Assembly: GCF_000327385.1 (NCBI RefSeq)
Contig: NW_008710950.1
Span: 3,532,227 to 3,596,226 of the forward strand
DNA length: 64,000 nt
From: Lottia gigantea
Taxonomy: Eukaryota > Mollusca > Gastropoda > Lottiidae
Direction: 5' to 3'
Made by a program: the position numbers and the translations under genes
Shown here: one piece after another, positions 44,001 to 54,157 of the stretch
Layout: every line of letters begins with the position of its first letter
How positions within the stretch are numbered: position 1 is the stretch's first letter
The notes under the pieces: generated by a model
The model's input: only the letters and a program-made list of their open reading frames with translations
Told to the model about the DNA's origin: nothing
Database searches by the model: none

Positions 44001-47000
44001 AAATACATAAAATAAGACAAGTGATAAAAAGCAGCAGATATGAAACTTAGAACCCAACATCATCATATTTAACAAATTATCAATTTATGACATTAAGAAT
44101 AACTTCAAAACTGGCATTAATCTACTGTATAACGAAATTCAGTAAATATAAATATATTAGGCTATCATTCCAAATCTTTAAAATAGAACTAAGCTCAGTC
44201 GGATTCAGTGTTGGAATTTTTATTAATCTGTTTATAAACTTTGTACAAATAGTAGTCTTGTGTGTAAAAGAGGCCTTGAAATAGTTACTTTTTCCAATCA
44301 GCTGTAAATTGGTATGGATAATCACAGACTAATTAATAAATTATACCAAAATTCAATTAGCTTTTATTACCTTTTATTTTTAATTTAGCCAGTTCAGTTA
44401 CAGTCTAAAGACTGGCCTGCTTATGAGTTTTTGCTATGGAACAGCTGGAAGACAGCTCCTCAGGGAGGTTTCTATACGTGTAAGATTTAGTTGTTTCTGT
44501 AAATAAACTACACTATTATCTGAAGCACTACATACCAGCAGCATCAGTCATATCCATTTTATCAAAATCATAACTCTTACTGCTGGTTTCTCTACCATAT
44601 ACACCTGGATCTTGGTTTATATAATCCATTGATGAACATCTTCTCATACTTCCTCCACCAATAGCGTCTTTAGGCCGGGCACCAGAAGCCCTGATTTAAT
44701 GATATAAAGATATATTCAGTCAATAATCTTCATACATATTCAGAAGACTGACAATTCTAATATTTAATAATTCAATATATAATGCAATTCTATGGGTTTA
44801 CAAGCATAGTTTAACTTAACCAACCAAAAAGCTAAGATAACCATTCCTTTCACCAGTTAACCTTAGAATTAGATGCACATTAAATAAAAAGATAGCTTGC
44901 CAGGCAAGGTAACATACGCCCACTATCAGCTGTCAGAAATGATAACAAAATCTGTAGTGGTTTAATATGTGAAATATACGATTGTTATTAATTTCAAGCT
45001 TTACTAAAGTCTCATACCAAGTTTCATCAAGATCGGATGAAAAATGTAATCTCTATTAGTCCTACAAGCCAAATTAGAAACATTGAATTAATTCAAGGGC
45101 AACAACTCAAAAACCATTCATCCAATTATTACAATTTTTCAACTTGACCGAGATCTCATCAATTCATACATGCATACTAAGTTTCATCAAGATCAGATAA
45201 AAACTGCACACTGTATCATGACTACAAGCCAAATTTGAAGCGTTTTTATACGCCCACATGGCAATGTGGACGTATATTGCTGTCGCCCCCGTCCGTTCAC
45301 ATTTCTTGACTTAGTAAAAACGCGTCAAATTTGCCTTGTAGGCGCAGTTTTTATCTGATCTGGATGAAACTTGGTATGCATGTATGTATTGATGAGATCT
45401 CAGTCAAGTTCAAAATAAGTAATAATCGGGTGAACGGTTTCAGATTTATTGCCCTTGACTTAGTAAAAATGCGTGAAATTTGGCTTGTTGGCAAGATAGA
45501 GTCTACAGTTTTTATCTGATCTTGATGAAACTTGGTGTGCATGTATGTATTGATGAGATCTTGGTCAAGTTCGAAATTAGTAATAATCGGATGATCGGTT
45601 TCAGAGTTATTTCCCTTGTCTTAGTAAAAACATGTTAAATTTGCCTTGATAAAGGCTAAGATTTTTATTTGATCTTGATGAAACTTAGTATGCATGTATA
45701 TATTGATAAGATCTCGGTCAAGTTTGAATTTGGTCATAATCGGATGATTGGTTTCAGAGTTATTGCCCTTGACTTAGTAAAAACTTTAAAATTTCGCTTG
45801 TAATCATGATAAAGGGAGCAGTTTTATGATGAAGTTGGTATGAGACCTGAGTAAAGCTTGAAATAAGTAACAATTGGATGATTGGTTTCACATATTGAAC
45901 CACTACAGACTTTGTTATCAATTCTGACAGCTGATAGTGGCCTGGCAAGCTATCTTTTATGAAGTCAAAGGCAATAACTCTAAAACCATTCATCCCATTA
46001 TGACAAAATTCAAACTTGACTGAGATCTCATCAATATATACATGCATACCAAAGTCTTATCAATATCTGCAAGCATACTAAGTTTCATCAAGACCAGATA
46101 GAGATAGCTTGCCAGGCAAGGTAACCAAGGCCCACTACCAGCTGTCAGAAATCATGCATATCTAGTTTCATCAAGATTGTATACTGTAGTCTCTGTCGTG
46201 CCTAATTTGACGCTTTTTTCTAAGTCAAGGGCAATAACTAAGAAGCCATTTATCCGATTATTACCAATTTCGAACTTGACTGAGATCTCATCAATATATA
46301 CATGAATGCCAATTTTGATTAAGATCAGATAAAAACTGTAGTCTCTATTGCGCCTACAAGCCACATTATTAACTGGTCATCCAATTATTACCAATTTCAA
46401 ACTCGACCGAAATCTCATCAATATATACTTGCATACTAAGTTTGATCAAGATCGGATAAAAACTGTAGACTCTATCGCACCTACAAGAAATGTGAACGGA
46501 CAGATCGATGGACAGGGGCGACGGCAATATACGTCCAGATTTCCATGTGGGCGTATATAAAAAGTGATATAATAAACATTACCCTGTTGCAGTTAAACTT
46601 CGTGTAAAAGGATCTTTGACATTCTTCATTTCAAAATTTTGAACAGCATTATCAGTCATCTGATCAAAGTCAGCACCATCCATAATAGATTGCAATAATG
46701 TACTAGCCATGCTGACTATATTTATATCATTATTAACCAAATGTAATTCAGATAATGTACAACTTCGCTGATATTTGTGTATAAATATCAGAACAGCATC
46801 AATAAAAGCAGCAACACAATCTTCTAATGGAGCAGCGTATACACCTGTCAAAAATATAAATGAAATAAATTCTATACATAATATAACTTTCAAACTCGAA
46901 AGAGCCTACTCAAAAAACATCTCCATATCACAGGATAGTCTTCAAGAAATAATGCCTTTTTGACAGATAATTAGAAGCTGTTGTGACATTGCAAAATGCT

Positions 47001-50000
47001 CTGCGTTGTTTTCGAAATGACCATTTTTTTTATTTTTTTTTTTATTCCCCAGCCAAAACTGCACATGCAACAGGTGATCTGAGAGCATTATCTCTTATAT
47101 CTCGCTATTGTATCTCGCTATGTAAGATAGCTTGCCAGGCAAGGCAATATACGCCCACAGGCATGATTTATTTTTGAACTTTTTGGGGAGATACTGAAAA
47201 ATATTACCAAGTTTCGTCAAAATCTGTCAAGAGTTGGGCCTTCTAGAGTGTTTACAGACTAAAACTTGAACACGATTTTTAGAACAAGGGCAAAAACTCA
47301 TCAAATATTTATCGATTCTTCCGATTTTCAATATGGTTCATCCTTGGTTCATAACAAACACTCATGCCAAGTTTCGTCAAAATCCATCAAGAATTGTGCC
47401 TTCTAGAGCGTTTACAGGCTCAAGGGCAATAAGTCATACTGAATATTTTTCGATATGGTTCCTCCTTGGGTGGTAACAAAAATTTACACTTAGTGAAAAT
47501 CTGTCAATAATTGAACCTTCTAGAGTGTTTACAAGTATTTCAAGAACAAGGGCAATAAATAATACTAAATAGTTTTCAATTTTTCTGATTTTCAATAGGG
47601 TTCATCCTTAGGTGATTACAAACAATCATACCAAGTTTCGTCAAAATCAGTCAAGAATTGTGCCTTCTAGAGTTTTTACAAGCAATTGTGGACGTGTGTG
47701 ATTTTAATATCTATAGAATCTGCAATTGATTGCTAACATAACAAAGGAAGACAATTTTTGAATTTTGGCTTTGCTTTTCTTTAATTTCCGGTTTTATGTT
47801 TTCAGCAATATTGTCAAAACTGTAAAGACTTATATCAAGTGACCTTGACCTTTGGTGACCTTTATCCTTAAAGAGCTCTGTCATGCGAGCTAATTAGCAT
47901 TCGACAAAATCTATCTTATATCCTTAATGTGTGCGATCTATATCACACTTGATATTTTGAACCAAATTGCACTTTTAAAATTTTGCACAAAACTCTATAG
48001 AAACTTTGCTATATAAACTCAAACTTTTAACGTATAACAAATATCTCATGATCTAATAATTGTAGGCACTTGAAATTTTGAACATAATTTAACATTGTAC
48101 ACATTTATATATGATATAACAAAATTTTTGGGCGTGGCACATCCCGGTTAGATTTACAATTACCTAACATTATTGAAATTTATTTTAACTCGCAATAAAC
48201 TTTGCATCAAAATAGAACACTTCTTTGATCAGTTCCTCATAAAAACACAATTGTCTGGGTGTTTTATTTCAAAAAAAGGAATATGTTTTATAATTTACAA
48301 AATTATATTTTTTGACCTATTACATGGATGACCTTGACCTTGATCTAGCTGTCCATTCATACTTTGATCTTTGATGTCTGACATATACTTCCGCTTTTAC
48401 AGCCCTACGAAAATAGCAATTTTCAAATCTTTTAAGGCTCATTTCTCTGTTTTTAGACCTTTGTTGACCTTTTGACCAGAACAAAAGTTACTGTGTTTCA
48501 CGAGATCTATCCAAATTGTTGTGCAATGTATACTATCGGTTTTACAGCTATTTGATAATCGATTTTTTACCACCGAATGTTAACTCCTTTTACTACTGAA
48601 TTATATCAAATTCATGCAGCTTTTCACTACCGAACATTAGATGGTTTACTGAGTTTTGACATATTTTTCTTTTGGTTAAAAAATCCCACCAATTTATCAG
48701 GTCGGATATGCACTGCATGGGTACCTTCCACGGTTCTAGTAATATCATCATTTTCTAAAAAATACTAGACTTATTTACCTGTACTAATAAATGGAAGAGC
48801 CAAAGATTTCAAATACAATTTTTCCTCTGAGTACATCAAACAGTTAAAAAATGTTTGTGTTAACTGGAACAAGCATTCATCTCGATACTTGGATCCAATA
48901 TAAATAGGTCCTACAGTATGAAGAATGTACTTAAATTTCTTCAGATTACCACCAGTTGTATGCATGACATGTGTAGTATCTAAACGACCTTGTAACCTGA
49001 TAAACTGGTCACATTCCCTCTCTAAAGATTCACCAGCTGCCTTAGCTATTGCTCTAGCTACACCAGAAAAGTTCTTCAACTCAGTATTAGCTGCGTTTAC
49101 AATAGCTTCTGAGGTCGCTTGAGTGATGTCTGCTAAATAAATCTTAATCTTTAAGTCACCAATTCTCAGTGATTGAGATTTGTAGCCATCAGGTACTTCT
49201 TCCTCCATTTGAAATGAAGAAGAGCCACCAAATCTTGATGTGCCTACTGAAGCTCTAGATTGTTCTTCACTTCTGATATCATTGGTGGCTTCATCTTGTC
49301 TCATACTGTTCCTAGGAGTATCTGAGTGACCAGATGCTACAGAGTTACGATCATGTATTGTATCCGTCTCATCATCATCTATGTAAGTGTCTATCATGGG
49401 TATATTAGATCTATCTGGTGATTCTGCTGCTGGACTAGTCACTCTATAGGTCTCTTGGTTGCGATCTGATGTAGACGATCTAGCACTTGCAGCACCATCA
49501 GACTGAATATCCCTGACTTGATGACGAAGACTTTCTCTGGACTGCATACTTGTAAAATGATTGAAGGTTGAATCAGCATCTCGTGCTCTAGTATTTTTGG
49601 CTTTTGGATTCTGGACAACTGAGTCTCCAAGTGAAGAGGTTAAAGACAATCCAAACTGATTGTGTAAATCAATATCATAGTCATCTTGTAAGAGAGAAGC
49701 ATTTTGTTGGCTATGTCTACTTTGGTTAGAGCTACGAATATTTTGTCTTGGAGCTCCTGGTTCACTTTGTAAACTTAAGCTCTGCATTCTTCTTTCACTG
49801 CCATTGCTTATTCTGGATGCTTCACTTCTGAAATCAAATGAGCACCAAGAGAAATGAGAAAAGTTAAATGGATGCTTTTAATTTTGTTGGTAAGCTAATC
49901 AAGTTGGGATACCAAATGCACTTTCATGAATAAAGATCAGGATTGCTATAATCATGTAAAATGCAAGAATAACATTTCAGATTTTTGAGAAAGCACCCAG

Positions 50001-52334
50001 AAAACTGAGATAAATTGAATTGTTGTAGTTTTTAATCAATCATTAGAAAGACTAGACATGCAAGGACATATTTCAGTCTAAAAGCAAACTGGCATAATTT
50101 TAATTTTTAAGTTGTGAATATACTTCAAGAACTTCTGGTATTCTTCAAAGATTGTGAAATTGGAAAAGTTGTTGCATTAGAATCATGTAAGGAGTATGTT
50201 TTAGCTTCTCCACTGGTAGATATGGGAAGAATATATACCTTTTTACGGAAGCTGCTGGAGGTCTTTGATGTCCAATACCATTCGTTACGCGGTTTTGTTC
50301 TGGAGAAAACTCATGATCAGAAAAATCATTGGATACATCAGAATCCTCTTGACTGACTTGACTCTGTACTCGATGATGGATGGCATGTTGTTTCTCCATG
50401 ATCTGACTGAGATAATTCCAAGCCCATTCTACCTTATACCAACTGCCAGACAATGTACAAATTTCTTGACCTTGAACTCCAGTTGATACTTGTAGTCCCC
50501 AATCTTTTAATGTCTTAATATATTCATTAGTTGTTAAAACAAATGTAGACAGACCTGGTTCAAGGTGGACATCAACACTCGAGAACACCTACAAACAATA
50601 ATTCAGAAGTACTAGAATTGCACAAACAACACATTATTCCTTCAAATATACCTCAAACAAGAAACTGCACCTTTTATTTCCTTACATTCTTTAATATATA
50701 TAGTCACAAGAAAAGATGAGTTATCTTTTTAACTTTCAAACGTGTATAATTCTGGACACACATGGATTGGAAGGCATAAATTTTGACAGTGAGATGTGAA
50801 CACTTTTACTGATTAGGTTAGCTGAAAAATAAATCTCGTTTCTGAGACTAAGGTATGATTGGTTGAATAGAGGGTCCCATGATCATGATATGATATATTA
50901 CAAAGTGGGGATTGAAAAAATATAACATATTTCTAATCAGATACCTTTGACCGAAATAATGATGTCAAATTGATTTTTAAACAAGCCAAACATCACACTT
51001 GCATGTAGCCAACCAATCAAACACATAACTCATGAATAATGAAAGTACATACCTCTCATATTTAAAGAGTTTTTTTGGACTTATAAAATTCATCATCTCA
51101 TACGCACTTATCTGTTTGTTTGCATCTATTTGTTGAGAGGACGCGGTTTTAACTAAGGTGTAGCCTACAGGTGGTCAAATCATTGGGTAAACTGTAGCCT
51201 ACCGTTATCAATCATATTTAAAAATTTAATCCTCTCTTGCAAATACTGCTTGTGCTACCATAAACCTGACTAAATTTCTGGCCAACAGTAATTGTACTCA
51301 CTGTCAACTGAACCATTACTCTGTCCTTCTAATATAGTCTTTTATCAAAGTGAGATGTAGATGTAAATAACAAGACATGTAATAAACATGAAGTGAATCA
51401 AAGTTTAACGTTCTACTTTTCCACTCCTGATAAGGTTATTGAAGAAGGGCAATGCCACGCAGTGTGCAAAATGGAAAATTTTGGACCTTGACTGTATGTA
51501 GCACACTGCACATAAGTCTATTGTTGCATCTGCAACCTTAATCACTGACCTCAAAGTTAATGGGACCTCTCTGTAAAGATTGTAATTAAGATAATGTATA
51601 CCTGATGTGGTAGAGGTGCAACTCGAAATGATCCCGCATTTTCTTCGGCTTTTTTTACCACAGCTGTTACAGCAGCTACAAAGTAAACAAATTATTTATT
51701 GATTGAAAAATATTGTAATGTATATATTTGTGACAATATTTCTTTATCGCTTTCCGGGGAATTGAGTTGTAAAGTTCATCTTTAAAGTGATACTATGCCT
51801 TAGAATTAACGAAAAATTTACAAATTTTAAACTTAGCGAATAGGAGCCAGTAGATATACCTGGTGTCATAAATAACATAACAGGATCCTCATTTAATCCG
51901 ATAAATCCAAAAAACTTAGTAAGTATCCATAAATATGCAATCAACTATTGAAAAACACTTAATATCAAGATATTCAATAATTACTTAGTTTTATGAATTT
52001 TCCAATTTTCCAGATTTTACAGGGATCCTGTTATAACTTTAAGATACCAGGTAAGCTAACTGATGAATATATACTCATATTGAATATTTTGGCTTGAGAA
52101 CTTAAATTTTATGTTCATTTTAGATGTAGTATCACTTAAAACTGTTGGTGTCAATGTACCATAAGAATGAAACTTACTTATTTCATTTTGATATATTATA
52201 ACAGCATCATTATTGATGAGAGGATAGTAGATGGATTTTATTTCTCCACCACCATGAACAGGATCAGAAAAATATTTTCTTAACAATCTCTCACTAAGTT
52301 GTATAGGTATATTGGATATACGTATGCCATTCAT
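41008..52334 (-). CDS. Macro-domain Deltex-type E3 ubiquitin ligase, ten exons
   Basis: Exons (minus): 52178-52334, 51602-51675, 50239-50588, 48779-49827, 46583-46844, 44536-44690, 43665-43997, 42002-42402, 41500-41717 and 41008-41080. All have GT-AG borders and every phase agrees, giving ~1023 residues. Domains: RRM-like N-terminus ([27 protein letters not shown]); KH-like region (~80-150); Ser/Gln-rich linker; macro domain (~410-590: [45 protein letters not shown]); a second Ser-rich linker; RING (~836-880: [22 protein letters not shown]); Deltex C-terminal domain ([46 protein letters not shown]). The macro domain binds ADP-ribose and RING-DTC adds ubiquitin. It resembles vertebrate DTX3L joined to the macro part of its partner PARP9. 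The start is provisional: a TGTAG acceptor 10 bp upstream suggests an earlier exon. Confidence 0.88.
41800..41855 (+). repeat. HINE left-end fragment in an intron
   Basis: ATAGCTTGTCAGGCAAGATAAAATATGTTCACTACCAGCTCTCAG is a diverged left module of the HINE-like family, without core or right end. It lies in the intron between exons 8 and 9 of the ligase gene. Confidence 0.65.
42840..43650 (+). mobile_element. Degenerate HINE-like element, type-3 cores, intronic
   Basis: Core segments CCAAGTTT(C/T)GTCAAAATCC, CTTTTAGTGTTTA/TTCTAGAATGTTTA and CAAGGGCAATA recur between 42840 and 43410. A weak right-end hairpin (ATAACATGGGTGTATAAG) is near 43625-43642. No gene here: the 60-codon frame at 43471 is not supported. 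Confidence 0.6.
44889..46100 (+). mobile_element. HINE-like element (type 1) split by a nested copy
   Basis: Left module AGATAGCTTGCCAGGCAAGGT at 44889, two type-1 cores, then an interruption at ~45246 in the core sequence GCCAAATTTGAAGCGTTTTT; the same core resumes at ~45958 with ATGAAGTCAAAGGCAATAAC. The interruption is a second, oppositely oriented element (45246-45957). Located in the intron between exons 5 and 6 of the ligase gene. Confidence 0.82.
45246..45957 (-). mobile_element. Nested HINE-like element inside another copy
   Basis: Complete on the minus strand: left module (AAAAGATAGCTTGCCAGGCC... read from 45957), type-1 cores, and right module with GGGGGCGACAGCAATATACG, hairpin and GTGGGCGTATAAAA ending at ~45246. 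The host copy's core joins with no visible duplication, as for rolling-circle insertion between T and A. It is younger than the copy around it. Frames at 45331-45542 are core-repeat translations. Confidence 0.82.
46103..46560 (+). mobile_element. Short HINE-like element (type 1), intronic
   Basis: Left module GATAGCTTGCCAGGCAAGGT at 46103, about two type-1 cores, right module GGACAGGGGCGACGGCAATA, hairpin and GGGCGTATATAAAA ending near 46560, 23 bp from exon 5 of the ligase gene. Confidence 0.8.
47127..47700 (+). mobile_element. HINE-like element with type-3 cores, intronic
   Basis: Left module AGATAGCTTGCCAGGCAAGGC at 47127 followed by cores of a different sequence: CCAAGTTTCGTCAAAATC, TTGTGCCTTCTAGAGTGTTTACA, CAAGGGCAATAA and GGTTCATCCTTGG, in about three to four copies. 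No right hairpin found. It lies in the intron between exons 4 and 5 of the ligase gene. The same left module as the type-1 elements but a different core. Confidence 0.78.
47701..48770. other. Intron sequence of the ligase gene
   Basis: Contains CAGTGACCTTGACCTT-type phrases (about 47840-47870 and 48320-48345) but no exon, RNA gene or complete element that I can support. Confidence 0.4.
50125..50232 (-). pseudogene. Decayed partial duplicate of the ligase linker exon
   Basis: Minus-strand sequence just downstream of exon 3 resembles part of exon 7 (43725-43850): both encode KTYSLHDSN followed by a Thr/Ser stretch and ISQSLK. Here it reads [19 protein letters not shown] then SLKN and a TGA stop soon after, in a frame different from the adjacent exon. 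No donor/acceptor pair is evident. It is probably a duplicated exon fragment, though a rarely used alternative exon cannot be excluded. Confidence 0.65.
50715..50885 (+). repeat. Dispersed ~170-bp repeat, copy 2
   Basis: ACTTTCAAACGTGTATAATTC, TGGACACACATGG, TTTTACTGATTAGG and TTTCTGAGACTAAGGTATGA match the minus strand of 24370-24540. It lies in the intron between exons 2 and 3 of the ligase gene. Confidence 0.75.
51786..52135. mobile_element. TTAA-flanked MITE, copy 3 (350 bp), intronic
   Basis: Left end AGTGATACTATGCCTTAGAAT, right end TTCATTTTAGATGTAGTATCAC, with TTAA at 51782-51785 and 52136-52139. The interior shares GTAGATATACCTGGTGTCAT and AACATAACAGGA with copy 1. It lies in intron 1 of the ligase gene, 43 bp from exon 1. 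Confidence 0.85.
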
Positions 52335-52924
52335 GGTGCCTCTTCTACAAATGCAAAGATACAGATCAAATTTTCATATATTATATCTGTCCATGGCCAG
52401 TAAAAAGATAAGAAACTAACACACATTCTATTGGAATGATAAAACACAAAAAGGCAGTCAAGCAGAGCCATATACACACATTCCATATAGATTGATAAAA
52501 AAAATGATTGTTATTTGGATCTTTGATGATGTTAGCACTAAGCATTTAAATTCACAACAGTAATTATTTCCGTATAAGCAAAACAAAAATGATGGTTCCC
52601 ATACAACAGACATTAAATTCATTTATATATCAAACTAAAATCCTGAATCATATCTGCAGTGTAAATATTAATCAGCCTCTGAATATAGAAAAACTTGCAC
52701 ATGGAAGACTGTACAAAGTTGTTCAAAAGTTTAGACTATTCTCTACCTATCAATCAATTTGAATTTAAATATAAAAATAAGTGTTATATCCTGTAAATAA
52801 TCGGGTAAATGCCATGCTGTGTAAAATCAAATTTGGCTAAGACAAAGGTATTAAGCTACATCCTATAAAACTGAGAATTCACCACAATCATGTCATTTCA
52901 CAAATGTTCATTTACAGTCAACTA

Positions 52925-53172
52925 ACCTAATTTCGTGCTAACCTATTTTTCGTGCATATCCGGAAATGATAAATAATTTACATCGGTTACACATGAAATA
53001 TGGGTCAAAGTGAGGGATTCATAAAGAAAACGAAACAAACCAATCTAAATTATTTTGTAGAATATCTGAGGAAACATCTAAGACATAAAAAAAAATTCTG
53101 ATCTTTTAACTTTGACGAAATTTGGTGTTGAATCCTTATATGCACGAAAATAGGTTACACCACTGTATATCA
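52925..53172 (-). repeat. Dispersed repeat with TAACCTATTTTCGTG ends, copy 1
   Basis: Ends in CTAACCTATTTTTCGTGCAT (left) and GCACGAAAATAGGTTACACC (right), so it is bounded by short inverted repeats. The interior has ATGAAATATGGGTCAAAGTG and AGAATATCTGAGGAAACATC. A reverse-oriented copy is at 54480-54712. Confidence 0.75.
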
Positions 53173-54157
53173 AAATGTCATTAATAACTTCATAGAAATG
53201 TGAGACATGGTTAGCTTTCTTTTAAATTTGATCCCTTCATAAAAAAGTGGTCTGAGATGATTGTGTCTTTAAAAGTTGATAGGAGTTGAGTCTTAAAAAT
53301 AGGTCTGGGTTATCCAAGTTGGCCTGATTCCACCTAATTTAAAGGTTAACTATTAAGACCCATAATAAAGGTTGCATTTTTTTTATATAGATTTGATACC
53401 AGTAGGCTACAGTTTACCCAATAGTTACTTTATAACTCATAATTTGATAACATGTGCATCTGTGTACAAGCAAAACATCTTATTATTTCAATGATAGCAT
53501 AGGCCTATTTGTGCATTGGTGTAAATTCCAATGCACAAATAGCCCTATTATTGCTATCATCATTGAAAGGAATTCCTTCTTTCAGTTTCAATACACTGAA
53601 TTACAAAATGTGATGTAGCCTGGAGAACTAATCTTGAAATCAAAGCAGCATTGGGGTAATATTTAGCACAAAGGTTAGTATAAACAATAATACCATGCAA
53701 ATGAACTCCACATTTTAAATCATTGGAAAAGTTTATTTTGTTTACAAATTTAGGATATCCATCCTGATAGGCGGAAGAAGTGTCTGTCGCGAGATATTGA
53801 AACAATCAGGGGAAGTAAGAATAGATTTGTCCACCACAAATCTCAGTTGTAGCTTTTGTCGATTTTTAAGGAAATGGAAAATCAGAATTTTCAATAATTA
53901 TATCCAGCACCTTTTAAAATAATTAATAAAGTTCCATTTTTTTCTTTTTTTTTTACAAATCTTCGTTTCATACTACACCATAATTATATTGCAAGTGTTT
54001 TTGAAGAGAGCTTGTATACATGGTAACTTCCGGTTTCTTTACCGAAGGAAATCGGGAAGTGAAATAACTCAATAAATATCAAGAAAATAATGTCCTTTAC
54101 CTTTATCATCATATTGTTCAATAGCCTATGCCAATAAGATTTCTTTTGTTGTTAAAA
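53173..54157. promoter_or_regulatory. Divergent intergenic region between ligase and NRBF2
   Basis: The ligase gene reads left and NRBF2 reads right from this region, so it probably contains NRBF2's promoter and the upstream exon or promoter of the ligase. It holds a strong hairpin at 53491-53560 (ATGATAGCA(...)TTTGTGCATTGG arms around 8 bases). An 81-codon minus frame at 53560-53805 has no supporting features. Confidence 0.4.
53491..53560. repeat. Hairpin with ~30-bp arms
   Basis: ATGATAGCATAGGCCTATTT + GTGCATTGG pairs with CCAATGCACAAATAG + CCCTATTATTGCTATCAT across an 8-base loop (TGTAAATT), with a few bulges. Short foldback; possible cruciform or small hairpin transcript. Confidence 0.8.

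Noticed and set aside
53560-53805. 81-codon minus-strand frame upstream of the ligase, considered as its first exon
   Set aside because: No donor site linking it to the RRM exon in phase, and no similarity to RRM/PARP14-type N-termini.
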